From positions 1 to 64,000 of the forward strand of contig JARKQG010000073.1 of NCBI GenBank assembly GCA_029974035.1: a DNA stretch of 64,000 bases, in the 5' to 3' direction. Every line of letters starts with the position of its first letter. Position 1 is the first letter of the stretch. Source of the stretch: Eubacteriales bacterium (GTDB lineage: Bacteria; Bacillota_A; Clostridia; Christensenellales; Aristaeellaceae). A program made the position numbers and the translations under genes. Positions 52,692 through 61,553 of this stretch are shown piece by piece. The notes beneath the pieces are model-generated. The model made no database searches. It saw nothing but the letters and a program-made list of their open reading frames with translations, and was not told the DNA's origin.

Positions 52692-54437
52692 TTACCAGGC
52701 GCCGTGGCCGCCGCCGCCCCCGCCGCCGCCGGAGGAGCCGGAAAAACCGCCGCCGGAGGAACTGCTGCTCTTGGCCACCACCGAGGCGTTGTGCCGCCGC
52801 ACATCGCGGAAGGCGTGACGCGTGCGCCCCATGTCGTAGTACCAGCCCGCGTACCACCACACGGGCAGCATGCCGCCGTAGCCGTAGTCCGGCTCGCCGG
52901 CCCGGCGCTCCAGATACTGGGTCAGCGGCTCCACATAGCCCAGCGCCACCAGAATTGGGAGATTCTTCAGCGCGTCCGCCGGAAGCTCCGTCAGCTTTTC
53001 ACCGTATTTTTCGCAAAAACCCCGCACCGCCGCGACTTTTTCCTCGCCGCGGTCGGTGAGCGGGCGAAGGCTCGCAAAGCCCGCGCACAAAACCGCCGTC
53101 AAAAACAGCCCCGCGGCGCCCAGCCAGGCCATTTCCAGCGCAAAGGCCGCGACGCTGACGATGATGCCCAGCACAGCCGTCAGCGTGACGCCCAGCGCCT
53201 TCTTTCCGCCGTTGCCCTGGTACAGCCCCTGGTCGATCGCCTGCCGCTGGACGGCCTTTTGCCAGGCGGCGTATTCGCTGGCAAAGTCCCGGGCGGCGGA
53301 TTCACTCTCGCCGGCGTCCAGATCCTCGATCCAGAGGAAATCCCTGCGGCCAAACAGCCAGGAAAACAGCGCCTGCTGCTGACCGGACATCGGCGCGTCG
53401 CGGCGCAGCGCGGTGAACTTCGTCCCCTTTTCTCCGCTGACGGGGTGGGCTTCGCCGGCCATCGAAAGCACGCCCATTTGGGTGAGCTCCAGGAGCGTAG
53501 CGGAAAAGGCGCTCTCGTCCGCAGTGTTTCGCACCAGCAGCCCGGCCACCGCGGCGTCCAGCCCGTCAAGCGCCCCTATGTCCTCCGAGGGCTGCACCGC
53601 CCGGCGGAATCCGAAGCGCGCGAAAAAGGACCGGAAGAGCAGCGCCATGCCGATGAAGATCGCCGCGAAGGCCCCCATCAGCCCATAGCGCGCCGCATGC
53701 TCCATGCGCGCCTGCGCCTCTTCCGCCTCCGCCCGCTCCTCGGCCAGCCTCGCCTCGGTTTCGAGGGCCTCGTCTGTGATGTCCCGGTCGATCAGCGGCG
53801 CCGCGTACAGCGCGGAGGCCGGAAACAGCGCGTCGATCTCGGCGTACTGCCCCGGCGCCACGTCCCTGGGCCCGGCCGTGAGCACGCTGCCCGCCAGCGC
53901 CAGGTCGCCCTCGTCCATGGCGCCGTGGACAAACCAGTGCTCCGGCGCCTCCGGAAACGCAACGCTCAGCGTGGCATTTTGAAGCGTCACGGCATTGTTG
54001 AGGCCGATCAGCCGGTAGTTGAGCCGCGCGGCGTCCCGATACCGCTGGGCGAGACCCCGCAGCGTGTACTCGTAGCGAAACTCGCGCCGGCCGCCGCTGC
54101 CCGGCGCGTACGCCTTGACCTCCAGCATGCCGCCGTCCTCGGTCAGCGTATAGGTATTGGGCACCATATCCATCGAATCGACCCGCGTCAGCAGCGTATC
54201 GCCGTCCACGTACAGGCTGAAATCGCCCCATCCCTCCACATCCGAAACGTCGAGGGTGGACAGGATGCCGTTGTAACTGCCGTCAAAAACGTAGGTCAGG
54301 CGCTCCGCGATCCGCCCGGACCCATCGGCCTCAATGGACACGTCCATCGAGTACGCGGAAATCGTGTAATCCGCCGCCAGCGCGCCCGGCGACAGGGCCA
54401 GAAGCGCCAGCAGGAGCACCGCCAGAATCTTGCGCAT
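52692..54437 (-). CDS. DUF2207 domain membrane protein
   Basis: 581-residue envelope protein: signal peptide (residues 1-21), extracytoplasmic DUF2207 domain (about 24-240, YTISAYSMDVSIEADGSG), a helix near 255-275, a cytoplasmic segment, two helices near 420-460, and a Ser/Gly-rich C-terminal tail ending GGGHGAW. Function unknown; such proteins often accompany LemA- or TPM-domain proteins, and a LemA/TPM operon lies 4 kb away. ATG 54437 follows GGGGGG; promoter at 54458-54486. Confidence 0.88.
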   Translation of the reverse strand: MRKILAVLLLALLALSPGALAADYTISAYSMDVSIEADGSGRIAERLTYVFDGSYNGILSTLDVSDVEGWGDFSLYVDGDTLLTRVDSMDMVPNTYTLTEDGGMLEVKAYAPGSGGRREFRYEYTLRGLAQRYRDAARLNYRLIGLNNAVTLQNATLSVAFPEAPEHWFVHGAMDEGDLALAGSVLTAGPRDVAPGQYAEIDALFPASALYAAPLIDRDITDEALETEARLAEERAEAEEAQARMEHAARYGLMGAFAAIFIGMALLFRSFFARFGFRRAVQPSEDIGALDGLDAAVAGLLVRNTADESAFSATLLELTQMGVLSMAGEAHPVSGEKGTKFTALRRDAPMSGQQQALFSWLFGRRDFLWIEDLDAGESESAARDFASEYAAWQKAVQRQAIDQGLYQGNGGKKALGVTLTAVLGIIVSVAAFALEMAWLGAAGLFLTAVLCAGFASLRPLTDRGEEKVAAVRGFCEKYGEKLTELPADALKNLPILVALGYVEPLTQYLERRAGEPDYGYGGMLPVWWYAGWYYDMGRTRHAFRDVRRHNASVVAKSSSSSGGGFSGSSGGGGGGGGHGAW

Positions 54438-54457
54438 GGATCATCCCCCCTGCGTCC

Positions 54458-54486
54458 ATTATCCCGAAGCGGCGGGCAAATGTCAA
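54458..54486 (-). promoter_or_regulatory. Promoter of the DUF2207 gene
   Basis: Minus strand TTGACA (54481-54486), 17-base spacer, GATAAT (54458-54463). Confidence 0.7.
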
Positions 54487-54545
54487 TAATCTTCGGCCAT
54501 CCTGTCCGGCTCGGGGCTCCAATGGTCGTTTTAATGACTTTTGGC

Positions 54546-54575
54546 TTGACACCACGCCCCATCAGACGTTATGAT
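54546..54575 (+). promoter_or_regulatory. Promoter of the XRE-cupin operon
   Basis: TTGACA (54546-54551), 18-base spacer, TATGAT (54570-54575). Confidence 0.7.
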
Positions 54576-54610
54576 TTGATAAATTGGATGCAATAGGGAG
54601 GTCTTTGCGC

Positions 54611-55165
54611 GTGTCTGACAACATTCAGGCCATCGCGGTCCGGATCTGTGATCTTCGCGAGATCAGCGGCCTGACGCAGCGGCAGGTCGCGGAAGCGTCC
54701 GGCGTACCGCTGGAGGATTACATCGAATACGAAAAGGGCGTCCGGGACTTTTCCTTCAGCCACCTGTTCAACATTGCCAAAGCGCTGGGCGTCGACATCA
54801 GTGACCTGCTCACCGGCGAAAGCCCCAGGCTTCGGGGCTATGTCGTGACCCGCGCGGGCCAGGGCCTGGCCTTTGACCGACGCAAGGCCTACCACTACCA
54901 GCACCTGGCCTACAACTTCCGCGACAAGAAGGCGGAACCCTTCCTCGTCACCGTCGAGTTTGACGGCCAGACCTCCGGCAAGACCGCCCACGCCCACGAC
55001 GGGCAGGAGTTCGATTACGTGCTGGAGGGCCGCATGCTGATCGAGCTTGGCGGCAACAAGGTGTACTTGGACGCGGGGGATTCGGTGTACTACGATTCTT
55101 CGCTTCCCCACGCCATGTACGCGCTGGACGCCGACGCTAGGTTTATCGCCGTCGTCATCAAATAA
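54611..55165 (+). CDS. XRE family regulator with C-terminal cupin domain
   Basis: 184-residue regulator: Cro/CI-type helix-turn-helix (residues about 8-62, LREISGLTQRQVAEASGV, FNIAKALGVDISDLL) and a Cupin_2 domain (about 105-180, HAHDGQEFDYVLEGRM, DAGDSVYYDSSLPHAM). The start is GTG 54611 with GGGAGG at 9 bases; an upstream ATG at 54584 lies before the ribosome site. It precedes an acyl-CoA ligase by 18 bases, a pairing common in Clostridia, suggesting it controls that gene in response to a small carboxylate or its CoA ester. Confidence 0.92.
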   Translation: MSDNIQAIAVRICDLREISGLTQRQVAEASGVPLEDYIEYEKGVRDFSFSHLFNIAKALGVDISDLLTGESPRLRGYVVTRAGQGLAFDRRKAYHYQHLAYNFRDKKAEPFLVTVEFDGQTSGKTAHAHDGQEFDYVLEGRMLIELGGNKVYLDAGDSVYYDSSLPHAMYALDADARFIAVVIK

Positions 55166-55183
55166 TCCGGGAGGTCAGGCCCA

Positions 55184-56842
55184 ATGACGCCCTACAAAAA
55201 GTACCTGGATCAATGGGAGTTCGGCTCCTACGAAGACTATCTCAAGAACTTCAGAATCAACGTGCCGGAGCACTTCAACTTCGCCTTTGACGTGCTGGAC
55301 CAGATGGCCCGGGAGGCCCCCGACGAGCGTGCGCTGGAGTGGTGCAACCCTGCCGGCGAGGCGAGGACCTTCTCCTTTGCCGACATCAGCCGGGAATCGA
55401 GCCGCTGCGCCAATATGCTCTCCTCGCTGGGCGTAGGGCGGGGCGACGTGGTGATGCTGGTGCTCAAGCGGCACTATGAATTCTGGTTCGCCATCATGGC
55501 GCTGCACAAGCTGGGCGCCGTCGCCGTGCCGGCAACCCACCTTCTGACCAAAAAGGACATCATCTACCGCGCCAACGCCGCGGACATCAAGGCGGTGATC
55601 GGCACCGTCGAGGGCGCTTTTGCCGACCAGTTGGACGCCGCGCTGCCCGAATGCCCCTCGCTGAAGATCCGCGTCGCGGTCCGGGGCGAGCGGGCCGGCT
55701 GGCTTTCCTTTGATGAGGAGATGAAAAAGCACGGCGACCACTTTGACCGTTCGCTGCCGCTCAACAATAACGACGATCCGCTTTTGATCTACTTTACCTC
55801 CGGCACCAGCGGCATGCCCAAGATGGTGCTGCTGGACTGCAGCTATCCGCTGGGCCACATTCAGACGGCGGTGTACTGGCTGCGCTGCCAGGAGGGCGGG
55901 CTGCACCTGACGGTTTCGGAGACCGGCTGGGCCAAATCCGTCTGGGGCAAGCTGTACGGCCAGTGGATGGCGGGCAGCGCCGTCATGAGCTACGATTTTG
56001 ATAAATTCGTGCCGGCGGAGCTTCTGGGCATTTTGGAAAAGTACGCCGTCACCACCTTCTGCGCGCCGCCGACGATCTACCGCTTCATGGCGCTGGAGGA
56101 CGTGGCCGCCTACGACCTTTCCGCTCTTAAAGCCTGCTCCGTCGCCGGCGAACCGCTGAACCCCGATCTGTTTGAAAAATGGCTTAAGCTGACCGGCCAT
56201 CAGATGCGCGAAATCTACGGCCAGACCGAATTGTGCGTCACGGTGGGCACCTTCCCGTGGATGAAAGTCTGCCCCGGCTCGATGGGCAAGCCCTCGCCCC
56301 AGTTTGACGTGGATCTGGTGGATGAGGAGGGCAACTCCGTCCCGCCGGGCGTGGTGGGCGAGATCGTGGTGCGTACCCGCAGGGACCGCCCCGTAGGCAT
56401 GTTCCAGGGCTACCACCGGGATCCGGAGCGCACAAAGTCCGTCTGGCACGACGGCGCGTACCATACGCTGGATCTGGCCTGGCGCGACGAGTGGGGCTAC
56501 TACTGGTATGTGGGCCGCGCGGACGACGTGATCAAGTCCTCCGGGTACCGCATCGGGCCCTTTGAGGTGGAGAGCGCACTGCTCGAACACCCCGCCGTGG
56601 TGGAAACCGCTATCACCGGCGTGCCGGACGCGGTGCGCGGCCAGATCATCAAGGCCACCATCGTGCTGCGCAGCGGCTACGAGCCCTCCGATGACCTGAT
56701 TCGGGAACTCCAGGATCACGTCAAGCACACCACCGCCCCCTACAAATATCCGCGCATCATCGAATTCGTCAGCGAACTGCCCAAGACGATTTCCGGCAAG
56801 ATCCGCAGGGTCGAGCTGCGTGAGCGCGACGCCAACCGCTGA
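55184..56842 (+). CDS. AMP-forming acyl-CoA synthetase (acetyl/medium-chain-like)
   Basis: 552-residue ANL-family ligase activating a carboxylic acid with ATP to acyl-AMP and then acyl-CoA. Motifs: A3 loop IYFTSGTSGMPKM (residues about 205-217), A5 EIYGQTELCVT, A7/A8 DDVIKSSGYRIGPFEVES, and A10 lysine in PKTISGKIRRVE near the end. Closest in style to AcsM/medium-chain acyl-CoA ligases used for short or branched fatty acids or aromatic acids; the acid is not known. ATG 55184 follows GGGAGG at about 10 bases. Confidence 0.93.
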   Translation: MTPYKKYLDQWEFGSYEDYLKNFRINVPEHFNFAFDVLDQMAREAPDERALEWCNPAGEARTFSFADISRESSRCANMLSSLGVGRGDVVMLVLKRHYEFWFAIMALHKLGAVAVPATHLLTKKDIIYRANAADIKAVIGTVEGAFADQLDAALPECPSLKIRVAVRGERAGWLSFDEEMKKHGDHFDRSLPLNNNDDPLLIYFTSGTSGMPKMVLLDCSYPLGHIQTAVYWLRCQEGGLHLTVSETGWAKSVWGKLYGQWMAGSAVMSYDFDKFVPAELLGILEKYAVTTFCAPPTIYRFMALEDVAAYDLSALKACSVAGEPLNPDLFEKWLKLTGHQMREIYGQTELCVTVGTFPWMKVCPGSMGKPSPQFDVDLVDEEGNSVPPGVVGEIVVRTRRDRPVGMFQGYHRDPERTKSVWHDGAYHTLDLAWRDEWGYYWYVGRADDVIKSSGYRIGPFEVESALLEHPAVVETAITGVPDAVRGQIIKATIVLRSGYEPSDDLIRELQDHVKHTTAPYKYPRIIEFVSELPKTISGKIRRVELRERDANR

Positions 56843-56848
56843 GGTCTC

Positions 56849-57532
56849 ATGAACGATATCAGGAAGGCTGGCCCGGCCGTGAAGCGGCTGTCGGCGCTGA
56901 TTGCCCTGGCGCTTGTGGCGCTCATCACCTCCGGCTGCGGGCTTCTTGCCCAGCCGGAGGCGACGCCTGTACCCGCGCCCGAAGTCACCGCCGAGCCCAC
57001 GCCGGTCCCCACGCCCACGCCGGCGCCCACGCCTGTTCCCACGCCGGTGCCGGTGGTGGAAATCAAGGATTACCAGTACGCCCGGGTGACCAACAAAGCG
57101 CTGGACGTCACCTTTGATTACCCGTCCCATTGGATCAACAAGCCCGGCGCCATCACCATCAGCTACATTCAGCCGGTGGAGCCGGGCGAGACCGCGGCAC
57201 GGCTGGCCGTCAGCGTCAAAAAGAGCTCAAAGTCGCTGGATCAGGACGGCGTGAAAAAAGAACTGGATAAGATGATCGACGCCGTTGCCTCCGGTGTCGA
57301 GGACTTCCGGCGCGGTTCGATCTCCAAAAAGGTCAAGCTGGCCGGCAATACCGGCCTCTCCATCGTGTACCAGGGCAATCTGGACGGCAAGCCCATCAAG
57401 GGGTTCCTCATCGTCGCGGTCAAAAATTCCAAAAAGCGCCTGACGGCGCTGAATTTCTACGCGCCGGCCGACCTTTACAGCGATTTTGAACCGGTGCTCA
57501 AGCAGGTGCTGGGCTCGGTCAAGATATCCTAA
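56849..57532 (+). CDS. Putative lipoprotein with Pro/Thr-rich linker
   Basis: 227-residue exported protein: signal peptide with lipobox ITSGC (Cys30), a Pro/Thr/Val linker (about 38-68) and a C-terminal domain resembling PsbP/photosystem-like lipoproteins (about 75-227, VTFDYPSHWINKPG, FLIVAVKNSKKRLTALNF). Function unknown. ATG 56849 lies six bases after the ligase stop; the ribosome site is weak (GAGGTCTC). Confidence 0.8.
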   Translation: MNDIRKAGPAVKRLSALIALALVALITSGCGLLAQPEATPVPAPEVTAEPTPVPTPTPAPTPVPTPVPVVEIKDYQYARVTNKALDVTFDYPSHWINKPGAITISYIQPVEPGETAARLAVSVKKSSKSLDQDGVKKELDKMIDAVASGVEDFRRGSISKKVKLAGNTGLSIVYQGNLDGKPIKGFLIVAVKNSKKRLTALNFYAPADLYSDFEPVLKQVLGSVKIS

Positions 57533-57603
57533 GTGGGGCCCTTGGGCGCAGCGCAAAGGGGGAAGCGCCGCCCAGCGGATGGGACATGTGAAGGAGGATG
57601 CCT

Positions 57604-58353
57604 ATGTGGGTGCGCGCTGAACTGAAATCGCGGGCATGGCAGTCGCTTCGAAACAATGGGTACTGGGTCGCGCTGTCGGCGGTCGTCATCGTCATAATCC
57701 TGTCGGGCGGCATCGGCGGCGTGGGCAACACCGGGCAGGGCCCGGTCGGTGTGGAATACCGCCTGAACGCCCATGAGGTCAACCAGCTGGGCGATTTCAT
57801 GCGGTCCATCTCTCCGATGCTTCTGTTTGTTGTGTTCGGCAGCATACTTCTCTCCATCGCCTACGGGGTCTTTGTGGCCAACCCGCTGTCCGTGGGCAAG
57901 AGCCGCTTTTTTCTGGAGCACCGCCTCCGCCGCCCGAGTGTCGGTCTGGTCTTCTGGCCGTTTTCGAGCGGGAGCTACCTGAACGTGGTCAAGGCGACGT
58001 TCATGCAGGTGCTCATCATCGCGCTGTGGTCGCTGCTCCTCATCGTCCCAGGCATCGTCAAGTCCTACCAGTACGCCCTCGTGCCCTACATCCTGGCGGA
58101 AAATCCGGGCTTGTCGTGGCGGCGCGCGCTGGACCTCAGCCGCAGCATGACCGACGGCTGCAAGTTTGACATCTTCGTACTGCAGCTCAGCTTTATCGGC
58201 TGGTACCTGCTGGGCCTTCTGGCGCTTTTCATCGGCACGATCCTGGTGGCGCCCTATCCGGAAGCCACGATGGCGGAACTGTACGCGACGCTGCGCGAAC
58301 AGGCCCTGGCGCGCGGCGTCACATCGGAGGACGAGTTGCCCGGCATCTGCTGA
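57604..58353 (+). CDS. DUF975 family membrane protein
   Basis: 249-residue integral membrane protein with about five helices. The DUF975 hallmarks are the N-terminal LKSRAWQSLRNNGYWVALS and the centre IVKSYQYALVPYILAENP plus ALDLSRSMTDG. ATG 57604 has AAGGAGG at 6 bases; ATG 57598 is inside the ribosome site. Function unknown. Last gene of the run starting at 54611. Confidence 0.88.
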   Translation: MWVRAELKSRAWQSLRNNGYWVALSAVVIVIILSGGIGGVGNTGQGPVGVEYRLNAHEVNQLGDFMRSISPMLLFVVFGSILLSIAYGVFVANPLSVGKSRFFLEHRLRRPSVGLVFWPFSSGSYLNVVKATFMQVLIIALWSLLLIVPGIVKSYQYALVPYILAENPGLSWRRALDLSRSMTDGCKFDIFVLQLSFIGWYLLGLLALFIGTILVAPYPEATMAELYATLREQALARGVTSEDELPGIC

Positions 58354-58654
58354 TTCCTCCGGCGCGCGGATTTGCGCACAACGGGGCGGCGCGGATTTTC
58401 ATCCGCGCCGCCCTCAGACCATCCACAAAGTGCCCGTTATGCTTTAATCGTTCCCGGCGGCGTGCACGCCGGGAACGGGATCGCACCATCAGTGCGCACA
58501 CTGGTGGCGCTATCCATACCTTTGGTCAGTGCGCCGCCCGGAAATTCCAGAGAATTTCAGGCGCACGCAGACCCTTTCTCATCGCATCGAAAAAACCGCA
58601 GGGTTTTTTGATGCTTTGGGGGCGGCGCGGACTTTCATCCGCCCGCCCCCGCTT
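58354..58654. other. 301-base convergent gap filled with hairpins
   Basis: Holds at least four inverted repeats: 58384-58413 (13-base stem GGGCGGCGCGGAT), 58449-58477 (11-base stem CGTTCCCGGCG), an imperfect one near 58484-58510, and 58584-58614 (GCATCGAAAAAACC with GGTTTTTTGATGC), then a related GC hairpin at 58618-58650. No gene is seen. The A/T-run hairpin would terminate in both directions. Confidence 0.65.
58584..58614. terminator. Bidirectional terminator between DUF975 and TPM genes
   Basis: Stem GCATCGAAAAAACC/GGTTTTTTGATGC (one bulged base), loop GCAG, with six A on one side and six T on the other. Confidence 0.65.
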
Positions 58655-59641
58655 TTACCTGCCCCGGCCGCCGCCCGCCCCGCGGGAGCCGCCGCCGCCT
58701 CCGGAGAAGCCGCCGCCCCCGCCAAAGCCGCCAAAGCCGCCGCCGGAACGGCCGCCGCCCGAACCGCGCGACCGGCCGCCGCCGCCAGAAAAGCCGCCTC
58801 CGCCAAAGCCGCCAAACCCGCCCGGACGACGGGGACCGCCGCTCCAGGGCCCCGGCCCCGGCGGACGGCGCCGGGGGCCGAATAGGCTCCCGCCCAGCCA
58901 GCCGCCGAAAAAGCCCGGCAGGCAGCCGCAGCCGCCGCGCGCGCCGCCAAAGATGGAGAGCACGATCAGCACGATGATGATGGCGAAGATGAAGTTGAAA
59001 GACGAACCGCCCTCGTCGCGCCGGGGCGCGTCCGCGACGTAGCCGTCGCCCGTGCCGTAGCTCGCGCCGCCGGGGCTGAAATTCGTTCCTACGCCGGTGC
59101 CGGAGCCGTAGTAGGCGGTCCGGGACGCATTGTCGATGGAGAGGCTGGCGCCGTAGATGTCCGCCACCTTTTCGAACAGCGCGTCAAAATACTGGATGCT
59201 GCCCGCCGAGTAGTCCTTCGCGGCAAAACCCGGCTCCAGATACTCGTTCCACAGCGCGCTCAGTTCGCTGGTGGGCAGGTTGCGCTCGAGCCCCGTACCC
59301 TCGATGGTGTAGTAGTCGTCGTCGCCGATGGCCAGCAGCACGAGAAGGCCGTTGTTCTTCTGGGCGTCGCCGATGCCCCATTCGTTGAAGAGCGCCAGGG
59401 CGTAGTCAAAGGTCGTATTGGGCGACGTGGTGTCCACCGTCACAAACACGATCTGCGCGCCGGTGGCCCTGTCCAGCGCCTTGGCGTTGACCTCGATGTG
59501 GTTTTTCGCTTCGGCCGACAGTACGCCGGCGTAGTCGCTGGCGTAGTAGCCGGTGGGCTGAACGACGTCGACAGCCAGCGCGGGCACGGCGGCCAGCGCG
59601 AGGCAGACCAGCGCCGCCGCCACCGCAAGGATTTTTTTCAC
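58655..59641 (-). CDS. TPM domain protein (YgcG family) with Gly-rich tail
   Basis: 328-residue envelope protein: signal peptide (1-23), extracytoplasmic TPM domain (about 30-180, YYASDYAGVLSAEAKNHIEVNAKAL, QKNNGLLVLLAIGDDDYY), one helix (about 212-232, FIFAIIIVLIVLSIFGG) and a cytoplasmic Gly/Ser/Arg/Phe tail from about 255 to the end with FGGGGGFSGG-like repeats. TPM domains have been linked to photosystem repair or phosphatase activity; the bacterial role is unknown. Last gene of the xpaC-telA-lemA-TPM operon. Confidence 0.9.
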   Translation of the reverse strand: MKKILAVAAALVCLALAAVPALAVDVVQPTGYYASDYAGVLSAEAKNHIEVNAKALDRATGAQIVFVTVDTTSPNTTFDYALALFNEWGIGDAQKNNGLLVLLAIGDDDYYTIEGTGLERNLPTSELSALWNEYLEPGFAAKDYSAGSIQYFDALFEKVADIYGASLSIDNASRTAYYGSGTGVGTNFSPGGASYGTGDGYVADAPRRDEGGSSFNFIFAIIIVLIVLSIFGGARGGCGCLPGFFGGWLGGSLFGPRRRPPGPGPWSGGPRRPGGFGGFGGGGFSGGGGRSRGSGGGRSGGGFGGFGGGGGFSGGGGGSRGAGGGRGR

Positions 59642-59659
59642 AGGCTTCCTCCTATCGGT

Positions 59660-60247
59660 TTACTGGAACAGCTCCAGCGTCGGCGCACCGCCCTTGATGC
59701 CGCCGATCAGCCCGGCCGGGAAGCCGGAGTACATCTTCTTCGCATCCCGGTTGAACTGGGCGGCCAGGTCGTTGAAGGGGTCCCGCCCGATGGTGTTGCC
59801 GTGGGATTTGAAATTGTCGTACACGCTCTGAACGTCCTTTTCGTCCGCCACCGAGAGGGCTGCGTTGTTCAGTTCGGTGTACAGGTCCTCGACGGCCTTG
59901 GCAAGAAGCGCGTTGGCGTCGGCGCGTGCCTTGATCTGCGTCTGCGGCAGCTGATTGGCCTCCTCCAGCCCCTTCTGGGCGTCGGCCGCCTTTTCCACCA
60001 GCGCCTTGTCGATCTCCGCGTAGCGCCCGGCGATGCCCACGAGGGTATAGGCGTCCTTGGCGCGCTGCTTCAGATCGCCGTCGATGGAGAGCCCGTCGCC
60101 GCCGGCGCCCACGTAGAACACCTTCAGCACGTCATCCCGCATCTCCAGCGCGTTCTTCTCCAGCGCGTTTCCGCTCAGGCTGAGCGCAAAGGCCACCGCA
60201 ACCGCCAGTACGATCCACGCGATCATGCGGTTTTCCGAAAGACGCAT
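59660..60247 (-). CDS. lemA: LemA family protein
   Basis: 195-residue protein with one N-terminal membrane helix (residues 8-27) and a helical LemA-like domain (GIAGRYAEIDKALVEKAADAQ, NFKSHGNTIGRDPFNDLAAQFNRDAKKM). LemA proteins sit on the outer face of the membrane as helical bundles; function unresolved. It lies between telA and the TPM gene, the common neighbourhood of the family. ATG 60247 follows GAGGTG. Confidence 0.85.
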   Translation of the reverse strand: MRLSENRMIAWIVLAVAVAFALSLSGNALEKNALEMRDDVLKVFYVGAGGDGLSIDGDLKQRAKDAYTLVGIAGRYAEIDKALVEKAADAQKGLEEANQLPQTQIKARADANALLAKAVEDLYTELNNAALSVADEKDVQSVYDNFKSHGNTIGRDPFNDLAAQFNRDAKKMYSGFPAGLIGGIKGGAPTLELFQ

Positions 60248-60278
60248 GTCAACACCTCGCTTTTTGGTCTATTCAAGG

Positions 60279-61538
60279 TCAGTTGCGCACCTCAAGCAAT
60301 TTGGCTTTGAGCTGCTTTTCGATTTCCGCCAGCGAGGCTTCGGCCTGACGGCGCTTCTCGCGGCCCTCCTGCTGGATGGTCAGCACCTCATCCATGGTGT
60401 CGATCAGCTTCTGGTTGGTCATCTGCAGCGTTTCGATGTCCACGATGCCCCGCTCGGATTCCTTGGCGGTCTCCACGGTGGCCTGGTGCAGCCGGTCGGC
60501 GTTGTCGCGCAGCAGCTGGTTTGTGAGATCGGTGACGGCGCGCTGCGCCTCCATGGCTTCCTGGGTGTGCTGCAGGCCAAGCGCCAGCACCATCTGGCTC
60601 TTCCACAGCGGGATGGTGTTGACCAGCGAGGACTGGATCTTCTCCGCCATCAGCTGGTTGGAATTCTGCAGCATGCGGATCTGCGGCGCCATCTGCAGCG
60701 ACACGTTTCGGGTCAGCTCCAGGTCGTGGATCTTCTTTTCAAAGCGGTCGGCCTGGGCGGCCATGTCGTTGGCGTACTGGGCGTCCTCCGGCAGGCCGGA
60801 AGTCTGCGCCTTTTGGCGGGCCGCCTCCAGCTCGTTGGCGCGAAAATCCTTCAGCCGCAGCTTGCCCGCGGCGATGTACATGGACAGCTCCTTGAAGTAG
60901 CGAAGGTTCTCCGCGTAAAGCTGATCCAGCGTGGCGATATCCTTGAGCAGCTGCACCTGATGCGCCTCGAGGCCCGAGACGATCTTGCCCACGTTGACCT
61001 CCGCCTCGTCATAGCGGTTCTTGAGCATGGTGAGCTTGTCGACATTGCGCTTGAAGAAGGCGAAGAAGCCGCCTTCCTTTTCGTCGATGGTGAAGCCCTT
61101 GAGCTCGGTGACCAGCCCGGCGATCATGTCGCCCACCTCGCCCAGGTCCTTGGTCTTGACATTTTTCAGCGCGGAGTCCGAAAAGCTGGCAATCTGCTGC
61201 TGCGCGTTGGCACCGTAGGAAAACACGAGGTTGGCGTCGGTCACGTCGATCTTCTTGGAGAATTCGCGGATCATCGCCTCTTCCTCCGGGGTAAACTTGT
61301 CGCGCACCTCGTCGGCGTCCGGCACGGCCTTGGCGCTCTCCGCGATGACCTTGGCGACCTCCGGCGGCGTGGGCTCCTTGGCGCCCAGCGTCAGCGTGAT
61401 CCCCTCGGGCGTTGCGGCCGGCTCGGCGGGCGCGGCCTTCGCCTCGGCGACCGCCTGCTCCGCCTGCTTGAGCACCGCGTCCACCTGGGCGGGAGAGATC
61501 TCGGGGTTGTTCCGGGCATTGTTCTCAATATCGCTCAT
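60279..61538 (-). CDS. telA: Toxic anion resistance protein TelA family
   Basis: 419-residue soluble, mostly helical and coiled-coil protein of the TelA/KlaA family (PF05816). An Ala/Pro/Glu-rich N-terminus (about 15-70) precedes the domain; RYDEAEVNVGKIVSGLEAHQ and VNTIPLWKSQMVLALGLQHTQ are typical. The family was named for tellurite resistance but mostly acts in envelope stress with XpaC, its upstream neighbour here. ATG 61538 follows GAGGAGG. Confidence 0.92.
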   Translation of the reverse strand: MSDIENNARNNPEISPAQVDAVLKQAEQAVAEAKAAPAEPAATPEGITLTLGAKEPTPPEVAKVIAESAKAVPDADEVRDKFTPEEEAMIREFSKKIDVTDANLVFSYGANAQQQIASFSDSALKNVKTKDLGEVGDMIAGLVTELKGFTIDEKEGGFFAFFKRNVDKLTMLKNRYDEAEVNVGKIVSGLEAHQVQLLKDIATLDQLYAENLRYFKELSMYIAAGKLRLKDFRANELEAARQKAQTSGLPEDAQYANDMAAQADRFEKKIHDLELTRNVSLQMAPQIRMLQNSNQLMAEKIQSSLVNTIPLWKSQMVLALGLQHTQEAMEAQRAVTDLTNQLLRDNADRLHQATVETAKESERGIVDIETLQMTNQKLIDTMDEVLTIQQEGREKRRQAEASLAEIEKQLKAKLLEVRN

Positions 61539-61553
61539 TGTGGTTCCTCCTCA

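Noticed and set aside
55175..57130. 651-codon antisense frame under the acyl-CoA ligase
   Set aside because: The ligase motifs are intact on the plus strand; the antisense translation is low-complexity Val/Gly/His/Arg.
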